From contig CAIOIZ010000101.1 in the NCBI GenBank assembly GCA_903858475.1, positions 1 through 38,261 of the forward strand: 38,261 nt of DNA. The letters are read 5' to 3'. Positions 1 through 9,356 of this stretch are shown here, one piece after another. The notes beneath the pieces are model-generated. The model saw only the letters and a program-made list of their open reading frames with translations, was not told the origin of the DNA and ran no database searches. The DNA comes from an uncultured Bacteroidota bacterium (GTDB lineage Bacteria > Bacteroidota > Bacteroidia > Chitinophagales > Chitinophagaceae). Positions within the stretch are counted from its first letter, which is position 1. Every line of letters begins with the position of its first letter. Position numbers and translations under genes: made by a program.

Positions 1-950
1 CCGATACCAGTTATTTATGGCAGGGTATGATTCCACAGGAAGAAGTGCCTTTTCAATATAATCCTGAACGAGGCTTTATCAGCAGTGCCAATCAGAAGCC
101 TGTGGAGGAATCCTATCCCTATTATATGGGTAGGAATTACCCTTTGTATCGAGGTATCATCATCAATAAGAGATTGAACGCCATGAACAATATTTCTGTA
201 GATGATATGAAGGCATTGCAAACCGATAATTATAATGAAGTAGCCGACATGATTCTTCCTTTATTAATGAAGAATTTACAAACAGCAGGATTTGGTGCAG
301 CTGAAAAAAAATATTATGATTTGTTGGCAACCTGGAATTTACGCAATGACCCCGGTTCAAAAGGCGCCACTATTTTTGAAGTATTATTTCAAAAATTACA
401 AGACACTGTTTACGGTGATGAATATGCAAAAGCACCCAAAGTTATTTTGAGGCCTTTTGAAAGTACATTGGTAGAAGGACTATTAAAAGACAGTGCTTAT
501 AAATTTGCCGATAACATTAATACCCCTGTGGTTGAAACAGTTTCAGATGCCGTGACAGCAGCTTTTAAGAAAACAGTATTGATGGTAAAAGAAGCGGAGA
601 CTAAGGGTAAACTGGAATGGGATAAATACAAGGGAACAACGGTTGTGAACCTAGCAAGAATTCCTGTTTTCAGTAGAACCAATCTTCCCATTGGAGGAGG
701 CGTTCATACTATTAATGCAGCTAAGGAGGCACATGGTCCAAGTTGGAGAATGATTGTACACCTGACACCAGAAACAGAAGCCTATGGTATTTATCCAGGT
801 GGTCAGAATGGTAATCCTGGAAGTAAGTATTATGATGGTTTTGTGGATGACTGGGCAGCCGGAAAATATTATCGTTTGTGGGTTATGAAAAAGGGAGAAG
901 AAAAAGATAGTCGGGTGAAGGGAAGAATGAGTTTTGGTAAAGGTTCATAG
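1..950 (+). CDS. Penicillin acylase family protein, C-terminal part (5' end outside window)
   Basis: The frame is open from the left edge (first full codon at base 3), so about 315 C-terminal residues are visible. They match the end of the beta chain of the penicillin-acylase (Ntn-hydrolase) family. An early segment carries the family pattern P-E-R-G-F-I-S-S-A-N-Q, and near the end come G-P-S-W-R-M-I, then P-G-G-Q-N-G-N-P-G-S and Y-Y-D-G-F-V-D-D-W. Members are exported, self-cleaving amidases that hydrolyse amide bonds of acylated substrates such as beta-lactams or acyl-homoserine lactones. The substrate cannot be told here, and the catalytic N-terminal serine of the beta chain lies outside the window. 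The stop is TAG. A small membrane protein follows 51 bp downstream on the same strand. The family call is firm; the activity is inferred. Confidence 0.88.
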   Translation, partial: DTSYLWQGMIPQEEVPFQYNPERGFISSANQKPVEESYPYYMGRNYPLYRGIIINKRLNAMNNISVDDMKALQTDNYNEVADMILPLLMKNLQTAGFGAAEKKYYDLLATWNLRNDPGSKGATIFEVLFQKLQDTVYGDEYAKAPKVILRPFESTLVEGLLKDSAYKFADNINTPVVETVSDAVTAAFKKTVLMVKEAETKGKLEWDKYKGTTVVNLARIPVFSRTNLPIGGGVHTINAAKEAHGPSWRMIVHLTPETEAYGIYPGGQNGNPGSKYYDGFVDDWAAGKYYRLWVMKKGEEKDSRVKGRMSFGKGS

Positions 951-1001
951 TTCCTATTTAGAAGATCATAGATTTTTTGTTAATAATTCAAATTCTATAA
1001 G

Positions 1002-1346
1002 ATGAAATTTTTAATAAGTCTTTTGCTTACTGCTTTATTAAGCTTTGCAGCCTGTTTGTATTTTCCCTGGTGGAGTATTGCTATTGCTGCATTCATAGTG
1101 GCTGTTGTCATACACCAAAAAGCAGGATGGGCCTTTCTATCTGCTTTCTTAGCATTGTTGTTATTATGGGGTGGATTAAGCTTTTGGATAAGCAATAACA
1201 ATGAACATTTGTTGGCTCATAAAGTGTCGGTGCTTATATTAAAAATGGATAATCCCTATGTTTTGATTTTGGCTACTGCCGTAATTGGTGCATTGGTAGC
1301 CGGCTTTGCAGCAATAAGTGGCTCCTTTCTGCGGAAATCTAAATAA
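1002..1346 (+). CDS. Small polytopic membrane protein, unknown function
   Basis: A 114-residue, very hydrophobic protein that I do not recognise. Hydrophobic stretches at about residues 4-19, 24-41, 43-63 and 85-108 suggest four membrane segments. A short polar loop follows the third (around S-N-N-N-E-H), and the C-terminus is basic (R-K-S-K), which is consistent with a cytoplasmic tail. It starts at an ATG 51 bp after the acylase gene, on the same strand, with no terminator-like hairpin between, so co-transcription is plausible. No catalytic motif is visible. It is probably a real gene because it fills the space between two genes and its hydrophobic pattern is regular, but its role is unknown. 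Confidence 0.7.
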   Translation: MKFLISLLLTALLSFAACLYFPWWSIAIAAFIVAVVIHQKAGWAFLSAFLALLLLWGGLSFWISNNNEHLLAHKVSVLILKMDNPYVLILATAVIGALVAGFAAISGSFLRKSK

Positions 1347-1417
1347 TACAGAAGACTACTATGGAAAAGTAAATACAATTTTAAATAATTGAGCGGAACC
1401 CTGTTTTTCAGTATAGA

Positions 1418-1425
1418 TACTTTTG
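1418..1425 (+). promoter_or_regulatory. Candidate -7 box (TACTTTTG) for the DUF5686 gene
   Basis: TACTTTTG fits the Bacteroidota primary-sigma -7 consensus TAnnTTTG and lies about 70 bp before the GTG start of the DUF5686 gene. No TTG is seen at the usual 19-21 bp upstream, so only half of the promoter is supported. Confidence 0.4.
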
Positions 1426-1494
1426 TATAAAGCTAATTTCACATCTTTGTAACAAAATCGAACCTATTTTCGTGGGATACAAAACTTAAGCCTG

Positions 1495-4044
1495 GTGAGA
1501 TTTATATTCATTCCCATCCTTTTTATTTCATTAAACAGTTCGGCACAAAAATTATTGGGTACTGTATTTAATAGCACGGGCGATTTATTGCCTTATTCTT
1601 CTATTACTATCAAGGGCGGCACCATCGGTGCTAGTGCTAATAATAAGGGCAGATTTTCTTTTCCATTGGCTCCTGGAAATTATGCAGTAGTATGTCAGCA
1701 TATTGGTTATACGGCCCAGGAAAAAAAAATCAGCGTTGGTAAAGAGGATGTAGAATTGATATTTATTCTTACGGAACAAAAACTTGAGTTGAAGGAAGTG
1801 ATTGTAAAAAAAGGAGAGGACCCGGCTTATGCCATCATGCGAGCGGCCATTAAAAAAAGGCCCTTTTACAATCAACAGGTAAATGGATTTGAATGTGAGG
1901 TATATACAAAGGATATCATGAAACTTCGGAATCTACCTAATAAGATATTTGGACAAAAGATTCCAGAAGATGACAGAAAAGACATGGGATTGGATTCAAG
2001 CGGTAAGGGTATTATTTATCTTGCTGAATCTATTTCCAAAGTACATAACCAAGAGCCAGACCATTTCAAAATGGAAGTATTGAGCAGTAGGGTTAGCGGT
2101 AGCGGAGGCTTCGGTTTTACCTTTCCAACCTTTATTAGTTTATATAACAGCAATGTTAAAATATTTACAGATCGATTTAACCCTAGGGGTTTTGTTTCGC
2201 CCTTAGCTGATGGTGCCATTGGGTATTATCAGTTCAAATACCTCGGTAGCTTCTGGGAAGATGGAAAAGAAATCAATAGTATACGAGTGCAGCCAAGAAG
2301 AAATTACGAACCTTTGTTTTCGGGTATTATCAATATTACCGAAGGAGATTGGCGCATTCATAGTGCCGACTTGACGCTGACCAAAAAGTCGCAATTGGAA
2401 ATCATTGATACACTGCAAATCACTCAGTTTCATGTACCCGTTGATCAGGAAACCTGGAGAGTGAAAAATCAATTACTGCATTTTAATTTCAAACAGTTTG
2501 GCATAGACGCAATTGGCAATTTTGTAAATGTGTATTCCAATTATAATTTGAATCCTGTCTTTCCCAAAAAATTCTTCGACAATATTATTATTAAGTACGA
2601 TACTGCCGTAAATAAGCGATCCAAACAATATTGGGATACCATTCGCCCCGTTCCCTTGGAAAATGAAGAAAAGAAAGATTATCAAGTGAAGGATAGTATC
2701 TATGAATTGCAAAAAGATTCATTGCTCAGCCAGCGTTCAGTTGATTCGCTGAATAAAAAACAAGGAAAATTAAAGCTGAAGAAATTATTCCTCGGCGGGG
2801 TGAATCGCTATCATTATAATACAAATGGAGGTTATGGATGGGGTGTACAACCAGTACTGCCCAATATGGAATACAATCCTGCAGAAGGCTTGGTATTGAA
2901 TGCTGGCTTGTATTTTAACAAGTATTTTAAAAAGACTAAAACAAATATCAGTTTTCAACCACACCTACGATATGGATTTAGTAATACTCATTTCAATGCT
3001 TGGGCTTCTTTGAACATTCGAACAAGAGATTGGGATATTGATAAAAAAATTAAAAGGCAATCCTGGACTTTTGCGGGTGGTAAAAGAGTCAGCCAGTTTA
3101 ATAAAGAAAGTGTGCAGTCTCCCTTGAATAATAGTTTTGATGTACTGTTCTGGGGTAATAATTTCATCAAAACCTATGAAAATAATTTTGCCAGTGTAGA
3201 GTTTTCCAAAAGATACGAAACTGGTTTGCGAATAGCATTGCATGCTTTGTATGAGGATAGGAAGCCACTCGACAATACCAGCCTGTTCACTATTTTCAAA
3301 AAGGACTCCATCAATATCAAGCCTAATTATCCCATTGAAAAATTAAGTTCACAATTTACGCCACACCAGGCATTTATATTTAGTGTAGATATTAGCATCA
3401 AGCCAGGTCAACAATATATTCAATTCCCCAGAAATAAAATAGCCATCGGCTCCCGCTATCCAACATTTAGTTTGAACTATACCAAAGGGTTTAAAAATAT
3501 TTTAGGTAGTGATGTTGATTTCGACAAATGGCGTTTCACCATTGCGGATGATAAGAATTTCAAATTGGCCGGTGCTTTCAAATATAAAATAGGGATGGGC
3601 GGATTTTTGAACAATAAGAAAGTGTATATACAGGATTATCAGCATTTCAATGGCAATAGAAGTACTGCTGCCAGCGAGTATGTAAATAGTTTTCAATTGG
3701 CTCCCTATTATGCCAATAGTACGGCGACTTCATTCTATTCATTTGCACATGTGGAGCATCATTTCAATGGGTTGTTCACCAATAAGATTCCTTTATTAAG
3801 GCAATTGAATTGGAATATGGTAGCCGGCAGTAATGCTTTTTATGTAAATAAGTATAGTAATTATGTAGAAGCATTTGTTGGCGTAGAAAATATATTCAAA
3901 ATTTTTAGGGTTGACTGGGTAACCGGTTTTTCTGCAGGAAATAAAGTGAATACAGGTATTCGTATTGGAACGGGTGGTGTAATTGGTGGTAATATTCGTA
4001 CACAGGGTAGTGGAGGGAATAGGACGGTGAGTGTGGGGTTGTAG
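1495..4044 (+). CDS. DUF5686 / carboxypeptidase-like regulatory domain outer-membrane protein
   Basis: An 849-residue exported protein with a GTG start. Residues 1-17 form a short signal peptide ending in N-S-S-A-Q. Residues about 19-105 are a carboxypeptidase-D-regulatory-like beta-sandwich (L-L-G-T-V-F-N at the start, N-N-K-G-R-F-S-F in the middle), as found in front of TonB receptors. Next comes the DUF5686 signature E-D-P-A-Y-A-I-M-R-A-A-I-K-K-R, and then a long alternating-strand region up to a glycine-rich end that looks like an outer-membrane beta-barrel. DUF5686 proteins are common in Bacteroidota and their function is not established. They resemble TonB receptors but lack an obvious plug domain, and none is seen here. 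The gene stands alone, with a half-promoter match upstream and a purine-rich repeat starting at its stop codon. Confidence 0.85.
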   Translation: MRFIFIPILFISLNSSAQKLLGTVFNSTGDLLPYSSITIKGGTIGASANNKGRFSFPLAPGNYAVVCQHIGYTAQEKKISVGKEDVELIFILTEQKLELKEVIVKKGEDPAYAIMRAAIKKRPFYNQQVNGFECEVYTKDIMKLRNLPNKIFGQKIPEDDRKDMGLDSSGKGIIYLAESISKVHNQEPDHFKMEVLSSRVSGSGGFGFTFPTFISLYNSNVKIFTDRFNPRGFVSPLADGAIGYYQFKYLGSFWEDGKEINSIRVQPRRNYEPLFSGIINITEGDWRIHSADLTLTKKSQLEIIDTLQITQFHVPVDQETWRVKNQLLHFNFKQFGIDAIGNFVNVYSNYNLNPVFPKKFFDNIIIKYDTAVNKRSKQYWDTIRPVPLENEEKKDYQVKDSIYELQKDSLLSQRSVDSLNKKQGKLKLKKLFLGGVNRYHYNTNGGYGWGVQPVLPNMEYNPAEGLVLNAGLYFNKYFKKTKTNISFQPHLRYGFSNTHFNAWASLNIRTRDWDIDKKIKRQSWTFAGGKRVSQFNKESVQSPLNNSFDVLFWGNNFIKTYENNFASVEFSKRYETGLRIALHALYEDRKPLDNTSLFTIFKKDSINIKPNYPIEKLSSQFTPHQAFIFSVDISIKPGQQYIQFPRNKIAIGSRYPTFSLNYTKGFKNILGSDVDFDKWRFTIADDKNFKLAGAFKYKIGMGGFLNNKKVYIQDYQHFNGNRSTAASEYVNSFQLAPYYANSTATSFYSFAHVEHHFNGLFTNKIPLLRQLNWNMVAGSNAFYVNKYSNYVEAFVGVENIFKIFRVDWVTGFSAGNKVNTGIRIGTGGVIGGNIRTQGSGGNRTVSVGL

Positions 4045-4090
4045 GAGGAGGAGGTTGAGGAGGTTGAGGTTGAGGTTAAGGTTGAGGACT
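4044..4090 (+). repeat. Purine-rich GAGGTTG-type short tandem repeat
   Basis: Directly after the stop codon of the DUF5686 gene, the + strand consists almost only of G, A and T in units such as AGGAGG, GAGGTTG and GAGGTTAAG. About ten GG doublets lie close together, enough for a two-layer G-quadruplex in principle. It is partly complementary to the CCAAC repeat at 4187-4214 (for example GGAGGTTG against CAACCTCC). Confidence 0.7.
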
Positions 4091-4186
4091 TCCTGAATCA
4101 AACCAGTGTCAATTTGAACAACTAACAACTAAAAACTTGTTTTGCTACTAAAATTCCCTTCTATCGCAAAAATCGCTTAGAAGTAA

Positions 4187-4214
4187 CTTCCAACTTCCAA
4201 CCTCCAACATCCAA
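4187..4214 (+). repeat. Four tandem 7-bp units of CNTCCAA
   Basis: The units CTTCCAA, CTTCCAA, CCTCCAA and CATCCAA lie head to tail, and a partial fifth (CTCC) follows. They sit between the DUF5686 gene and trhO, 12 bp before the candidate -7 box of trhO. They differ only at the second base. The opposite strand carries TTGGANG units similar in composition to the purine-rich repeat at 4044-4090. Confidence 0.8.
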
Positions 4215-4225
4215 CTCCTTTTTCC

Positions 4226-4233
4226 TACTTTTG
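4226..4233 (+). promoter_or_regulatory. Candidate -7 box (TACTTTTG) for trhO
   Basis: TACTTTTG matches TAnnTTTG exactly, 70 bp upstream of the trhO ATG and just after the CCAAC heptamer repeats. A TTG at the expected -33 distance is not visible; that position falls inside the repeats. Confidence 0.45.
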
Positions 4234-4303
4234 TCAAAATTTGGTTTGCCCTGCAAGCATCCAATCATTGATGATTTCCTAGTGATAGGATCAAATTAAT
4301 TTT

Positions 4304-5359
4304 ATGGCAGTATTACACAACCGCGTATCACAGGCGGAATTAAAAAAGCGTTTGTACGAAGAAATAGAACATCGTACCACCATTTCCTTTTATAATTATT
4401 TCACCATTGAAGATCCTGCCTTGCTGCGCGATGAAATGTACAAAGCATTGGATCAATTAAAAGTTTTCGGTAGAATTTACATCGCATCCGAAGGCATCAA
4501 TGCACAAATCAGTGTTCCCGATAGTCATTTAGCTTCATTTCGGGAATATTTATATAGCATTCCTCCACTCAATGGGTTGCGATTAAATATTGCGGTGGAT
4601 GATGATGGAAAGAGTTTTTGGGTATTGAAAATTAAAGTGAGAAACAAGATTGTTGCAGATGGAATTACAGATTCCAGTTTTAGTATGGAGCAGAAAGGAC
4701 GGTATGTGAATGCACAGGAGATGAACGAACTAGTAAAACAAGATGATACGATTGTAATTGATATGCGCAACCACTATGAATATGAAGTGGGGCATTTTGA
4801 AAAGGCAATAGAAATTCCTAGTGATACTTTTCGCGAACAATTGCCCATGGCGGTAGATAGGATGCAGGAGCACAAGGATAAAAATATCATCATGTATTGT
4901 ACAGGTGGTATTCGATGCGAAAAAGCCAGTGCCTATATGCTGCACCATGGGTTTAAAAATGTTTTTCACTTAGAAGGAGGAGTTATTCATTATGCGCAAC
5001 AAGCCAAAGCAAAAGGATTGCCCAGTAAATTCATTGGGAAAAATTTTGTTTTTGATGACAGGCTAGGGGAGCGTATAACCGAGGACGTTATTGCAACTTG
5101 TCACCAGTGTGGTGAGCCAGCAGACACTCATACCAATTGCCATAACAATGCGTGCCATTTATTATTTATTCAGTGTGCCAAATGTGCTACTACCTATGAT
5201 GGCTGTTGTAGTCAGGAATGCACTGATATGTATCACCTGCCGCTGGAGCAACAAAAAGAAATGCGCAAAGGCATCGACAAAGGCATGATGGTATTTAATA
5301 AAAGCAAAAAAAGATTGAGACCAAGGTTGGATGAAATTAACAAGTCTACAAAACAATAA
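4304..5359 (+). CDS. trhO: tRNA uridine(34) hydroxylase TrhO (rhodanese-fold, YceA family)
   Basis: A 351-residue protein of the TrhO/YceA family, which hydroxylates uridine 34 in tRNA anticodons to 5-hydroxyuridine using oxygen. Residues about 25-125 are the N-terminal acylphosphatase-like domain ([12 protein letters not shown] is typical). Residues about 130-235 form the rhodanese domain with the active loop C199-T-G-G-I-R-C205; Cys199 is the expected catalytic residue. The C-terminal part has nine cysteines between 266 and 306 in C-x2-C and C-C patterns, probably a metal site. The tail is rich in lysine and arginine, which suits RNA contact. The gene is single, ends at a strong hairpin terminator and is convergent with purC. 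Confidence 0.95.
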   Translation: MAVLHNRVSQAELKKRLYEEIEHRTTISFYNYFTIEDPALLRDEMYKALDQLKVFGRIYIASEGINAQISVPDSHLASFREYLYSIPPLNGLRLNIAVDDDGKSFWVLKIKVRNKIVADGITDSSFSMEQKGRYVNAQEMNELVKQDDTIVIDMRNHYEYEVGHFEKAIEIPSDTFREQLPMAVDRMQEHKDKNIIMYCTGGIRCEKASAYMLHHGFKNVFHLEGGVIHYAQQAKAKGLPSKFIGKNFVFDDRLGERITEDVIATCHQCGEPADTHTNCHNNACHLLFIQCAKCATTYDGCCSQECTDMYHLPLEQQKEMRKGIDKGMMVFNKSKKRLRPRLDEINKSTKQ

Positions 5360-5490
5360 AGACGAACGGGCAATATTTGAAAGGGCGTCGGATTTACAGG
5401 CAGCCCCTTTTTTAAAAATTAAAATAAACAAGTAAATAAACATAGAACACCGAGGCAATCCATCCGAACCATTACCTATTGCCTTATCCT

Positions 5491-5523
5491 TCCTGCAGTG
5501 CATAGCCTGCAGGATTTTTTTTT
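5491..5523 (+). terminator. Rho-independent terminator of trhO
   Basis: A perfect 8-bp stem (TCCTGCAG at 5491-5498, CTGCAGGA at 5507-5514) with an 8-base loop, followed by nine T. It would end trhO transcripts. The T run overlaps the stop codon of the convergent purC. A weaker hairpin (AAAGGGC against GCCCCTTT, about 5380-5410, followed by T) lies upstream and may act first. Confidence 0.85.
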
Positions 5524-6442
5524 ATATGGGTAAGGCTGCTACTATGCGTTGGTAGGTTTCATTAGGGGATAGGGTTTCAGGTTCAAAAGAACGGCCAATT
5601 ACTTTTTCATATAGTTCAATATACCGAAGGCTGATGGTGGTAATCCATTCATCCGACATAGCCGGAACAACCTGCCCTTCCTTGCCCATAAAATTGTTAG
5701 CAATCAACCATTCTCTTACAAATTCCTTACTTAATTGTTGTTGTCTCTCTCCTTTTTCTTGCCTTTCTTGGAAGCCATCAGTATAGAAATACCTACTGCT
5801 ATCGGGGGTGTGAATTTCATCCATTAAAATTATTTCATCTCCAATTTTACCAAATTCATATTTAGTATCAACCAGTATCAACCCCTGTTTTGCAGCTATT
5901 TCTTTTCCTCTTTCAAAAAGTGCCAAGGCATATTTACATAATTGTTCCCATTCTTTAGCAGTGGCTAGGCCAGTAGCAACGATAGCGGAAGGGGCAATAT
6001 CCTCATCATGACCCTTTGAAGCCTTAGTGCTAGGTGTAATAATGGGAGAGGGAAAAAAGTCATTTTCTTTCATTCCATCGGGCAAATTGGCACCACACAA
6101 CATACGATCACCTGCTGCATAAGTGCGCCAAGCGTGGCCAGTAAGGTTGCCTCTAACCACCATTTCAATCTTAAAAGGGACACATTTTTTGCCAATACTA
6201 ACGTTCGGGGCAGGGGTTTGAAGTAGCCAATTGGGGCAAATATCGGTGGTGGCATTCAGCATAAATGCAGCAATTTGGTTTAAAACCTGTCCTTTAAAGG
6301 GAATTGGACGAGGGAGAATGACATCAAAAGCACTAATTCGGTCGCTGGCAATCATTACCAGTAAATCATTGTCAAGGGTATACACATCCCTTACTTTTCC
6401 CTTGTAAAATGCCTGTTGGCCTGGAAATTTGAATTGAGTCAT
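5522..6442 (-). CDS. purC: Phosphoribosylaminoimidazole-succinocarboxamide synthase (SAICAR synthetase)
   Basis: A 306-residue SAICAR synthetase, which joins aspartate to CAIR using ATP in the eighth step of de novo purine synthesis in the cytoplasm. The N-terminus carries the family motif K-G-K-V-R-D-V-Y (residues 14-21), then S-D-R-I-S-A-F-D-V (33-41). Further on are [11 protein letters not shown] and the strongly conserved [11 protein letters not shown]. At about 300 residues it belongs to the longer, yeast Ade1-like form rather than the roughly 240-residue E. coli form. The ATG at 6442 is followed directly by family sequence. It is transcribed alone, divergent from the TonB receptor gene; purL lies 13 kb away, so the pathway genes are scattered. 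Confidence 0.96.
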   Translation of the reverse strand: MTQFKFPGQQAFYKGKVRDVYTLDNDLLVMIASDRISAFDVILPRPIPFKGQVLNQIAAFMLNATTDICPNWLLQTPAPNVSIGKKCVPFKIEMVVRGNLTGHAWRTYAAGDRMLCGANLPDGMKENDFFPSPIITPSTKASKGHDEDIAPSAIVATGLATAKEWEQLCKYALALFERGKEIAAKQGLILVDTKYEFGKIGDEIILMDEIHTPDSSRYFYTDGFQERQEKGERQQQLSKEFVREWLIANNFMGKEGQVVPAMSDEWITTISLRYIELYEKVIGRSFEPETLSPNETYQRIVAALPI

Positions 6443-6579
6443 GCCGCTAAAATAGCCTTTGATTCTTGAATTTAAGCATCGCGGGCTGTATAGATTTCAA
6501 CACAGGGTGATAAATAAAATTTCCCCGAAAACTTTACAATGCTTATTTTGCCGCATATTTAAAACCCAAAAACGACGAT

Positions 6580-9318
6580 ATGAGAAAAATTACAAGTTAC
6601 CTTGTTAGTTTTCTGCTTGCTACTGGATTTGCAAATTTTACGTTTGCTCAGTCAGTAACAGTAAGCGGTAATGTACGTAACAGCGCAACAAAAGAAGGTG
6701 CTGGTGCCGTATCTGTAACTGTAAAAGGTGGTATAACCGGTACTTTTACAGATGATAAAGGAAATTTCAAAATTTCCGTAAAAGCACTTCCTGTAACACT
6801 GTTGATATCTTCTGTAGGATATGAAATGCAGGAATTGACAATAAGTGATGCAAAAACACCCGTACAAGTTGAATTCAAAACAAGCAATGCCCTTGGACAA
6901 GAAATTGTGGTTTCTGCGAATCGGGTTCCTCAAAGAATTATGGAATCACCGGTGAGTATTGAAAGGGTAAGTGCAGCCAATATCCGCAATTCGCCCGTAG
7001 CTAATTTCTACGATGTGGTAACTACCTTAAAAGGGGTGGATGTAACAACCTCTTCTCTAACATTTAAAACCCCTACAACGCGTGGTTTCAACAGCAGTGG
7101 TAATACCCGTTTCAACCAATTGGTGGATGGAATGGATAACCAAGCGCCTGGTTTGAACTTCTCTGTAGCTGCTATTATTGGTTTAAGTGAATTGGATGTA
7201 GATGGTATGGAATTACTGTCTGGTGCATCTTCTGCATTATATGGTCCTGGTGGTATGAATGGTACTTTGCTGATGACCAGCAAAAGTCCTTTCAAATATC
7301 AAGGGTTATCATTTTTGGTAAAAGAAGGTATCATGAATACCGATGGTAAACAACGTCCTACTTCTCCCTACCACAACTGGAATTTACGTTGGGGTAATAA
7401 AGTATCAGAAAAATTTGCCTTCAAAATCAATGCTGAATTAATTCAAGCTAAAGATTGGCAAGGGGTAGATCAAAGAAACTATTCAAGAGCTGCTACTGGT
7501 GGTAGAGTAATCGCTGGTAATCGTGCTTCTGATCCTAACTACGATGGTATTAATACCTATGGCGATGAAACAACTGTTGAAATTCGTTCTGCTGTATTAA
7601 ATACTATTGGTGGACAGGCACCGTTCTTGAAAAATTTCATTGATACATTAAATGGTGGAAAAGCCATCAATGTTAGTCGTACTGGTTATACTGAAAAAGA
7701 AGTAACCAATCCCAATACCGTGAATTTCAAATTGGGTGGTTCATTGCATTATAAAGTATCTGCATTTACCGAAGCTGTACTAGCAGGTTACTGGGGTACT
7801 GGTAATACGGTATATACTGGTAGTGAAAGATATAGTTTAAAGGATTTCAAAATGGGTCAGTATAAATTTGAGTTGAATAATAGGTATTGGTCAGTAAGGG
7901 CTTATACCACTCAAGAAAATGCAGGTCAATCTTATAACACAACTGTAGCTACTCGTTTATTCAATGAAAGTTGGAGACCTAGTGGTGGTTCAACAGGTTG
8001 GTATGCACAATATGCACAAACTTATTTAGTGGGAAGATTGGGTGGTTTAAGTGATGCAGATGCGCACACCAACTCACGTGCAGCTGTAGACGCTTCGCGT
8101 CCATTGCCAACAAGTAATCAGTTCCGTAAATCATATGATTCTATCCGTTTGCTACCTATTTCTAAAGGCGGCGCTTTGTTATTGGATAAATCAGATTTAT
8201 ACAGTTTGGATGGCAACTACAACATGTCTCATTTGACACATAATTTTGCAGATATCATTATCGGTGCTACCTACCGTAAATTTGTATTGAACTCTGAAGG
8301 AACCTTGTTTGCTGATTCTACTGGCCCTATTTCAATTCAAGAATATGGCGCTTACATTCAAGCTACTCGTCAAATCGTAAATGGAGTGAAACTGACATTC
8401 TCTGGACGTTACGACAAGAACGAGAATTTCAAAGATCGTTTTACTCCAAGAGCAACCGCTTTGTTTAAAGTATCTGAAAACAATAATATTCGCCTTTCTT
8501 ATCAAACAGCGTATCGTTTCCCCTCTACACAGCAACAGTACATCAACTTAGCAGTAGGTAGTAATGTGCGTTTGATTGGTGGCCTTCCAGGGTTCAGGAC
8601 CCTATTTAATTTTGCCGGTAAACCTGTCTACGACTTTGAAAGTTTGAGAAAAGGAAGTATTGTTCAATACAATCCAGCTGAATTTAAAGCAGAATCTCTT
8701 TCTTCTTTTGAATTGGGTTATAAAGGATTACTGAAAGGTGGTATGTTCTTGGTAGATGCTTATGGTTATTATGGTCAATACAAAGATTTCTTGGGTCGCC
8801 AAGTGTTTGTACAATCTACTACTGGTTTGCCAATTGCAGTTGCTGATACCAATAACGGATATAGGTATTCTATTCCAGTTAACTCATCTGTAAAAGTAAA
8901 GAGCTATGGTTTTGGAATTAGTGTGGATGCACGCCTTCCCCACAATTTTACTGCAGGGGTTAATCTGGCTTCTGATATTATCGCAGATGTTCCTTCTAAT
9001 TTTGTAGCTTATTTCAATGCGCCTAAATACAAAGCCAACTTTACTTTAGGAAATAGCGCTTTTGGAAAGAGCAAACGTTTTGGTGCTAGTTTGGCTTACA
9101 GATGGGTACAAGGGTTCTTGTATCAAGGTGATTTCGCAACAGGGAATCTTCCAGATGTACATACCGTGGATGCACAGGTTAGTTTCAAATTACCTAAAAC
9201 TAAATCTATTTTGAAATTCGGTGCTAATAATTTACTAAATCAATATTATTACAATGCTGTTGGTAACGCACAGATTGGTGGATTATATTATGTAAGTTTT
9301 GGTTACAATGTTTATTAA
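6580..9318 (+). CDS. TonB-dependent outer-membrane receptor
   Basis: A 912-residue TonB-dependent receptor. Residues 1-23 are a signal peptide (cut after F-T-F-A). Residues about 27-110 form a carboxypeptidase-regulatory-like domain (V-S-G-N-V-R-N, then D-D-K-G-N-F-K-I). The segment E-I-V-V-S-A-N-R around residue 112 is the usual lead-in to the plug domain and may serve as TonB box. The plug runs to about residue 235, with Y-G-P-G-G-M-N-G-T-L near its end. The rest is a 22-strand-type barrel with many aromatic-ended strands, finishing in an aromatic residue. The substrate is unknown. A FAS1 lipoprotein follows 38 bp downstream with no terminator between, so the two probably work together. No SusD-like gene is adjacent. 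A TATTTTG near 6544 is only an imperfect -7 box. Confidence 0.93.
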   Translation: MRKITSYLVSFLLATGFANFTFAQSVTVSGNVRNSATKEGAGAVSVTVKGGITGTFTDDKGNFKISVKALPVTLLISSVGYEMQELTISDAKTPVQVEFKTSNALGQEIVVSANRVPQRIMESPVSIERVSAANIRNSPVANFYDVVTTLKGVDVTTSSLTFKTPTTRGFNSSGNTRFNQLVDGMDNQAPGLNFSVAAIIGLSELDVDGMELLSGASSALYGPGGMNGTLLMTSKSPFKYQGLSFLVKEGIMNTDGKQRPTSPYHNWNLRWGNKVSEKFAFKINAELIQAKDWQGVDQRNYSRAATGGRVIAGNRASDPNYDGINTYGDETTVEIRSAVLNTIGGQAPFLKNFIDTLNGGKAINVSRTGYTEKEVTNPNTVNFKLGGSLHYKVSAFTEAVLAGYWGTGNTVYTGSERYSLKDFKMGQYKFELNNRYWSVRAYTTQENAGQSYNTTVATRLFNESWRPSGGSTGWYAQYAQTYLVGRLGGLSDADAHTNSRAAVDASRPLPTSNQFRKSYDSIRLLPISKGGALLLDKSDLYSLDGNYNMSHLTHNFADIIIGATYRKFVLNSEGTLFADSTGPISIQEYGAYIQATRQIVNGVKLTFSGRYDKNENFKDRFTPRATALFKVSENNNIRLSYQTAYRFPSTQQQYINLAVGSNVRLIGGLPGFRTLFNFAGKPVYDFESLRKGSIVQYNPAEFKAESLSSFELGYKGLLKGGMFLVDAYGYYGQYKDFLGRQVFVQSTTGLPIAVADTNNGYRYSIPVNSSVKVKSYGFGISVDARLPHNFTAGVNLASDIIADVPSNFVAYFNAPKYKANFTLGNSAFGKSKRFGASLAYRWVQGFLYQGDFATGNLPDVHTVDAQVSFKLPKTKSILKFGANNLLNQYYYNAVGNAQIGGLYYVSFGYNVY

Positions 9319-9356
9319 TCTGTTATTTCAAATCATCCATAACAAAAAATCAAATT

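Noticed and set aside
4044-4214. Possible CRISPR array in the repeats upstream of trhO
   Set aside because: Units are only 6-7 bp with no spacers of constant length and no cas genes in the window.
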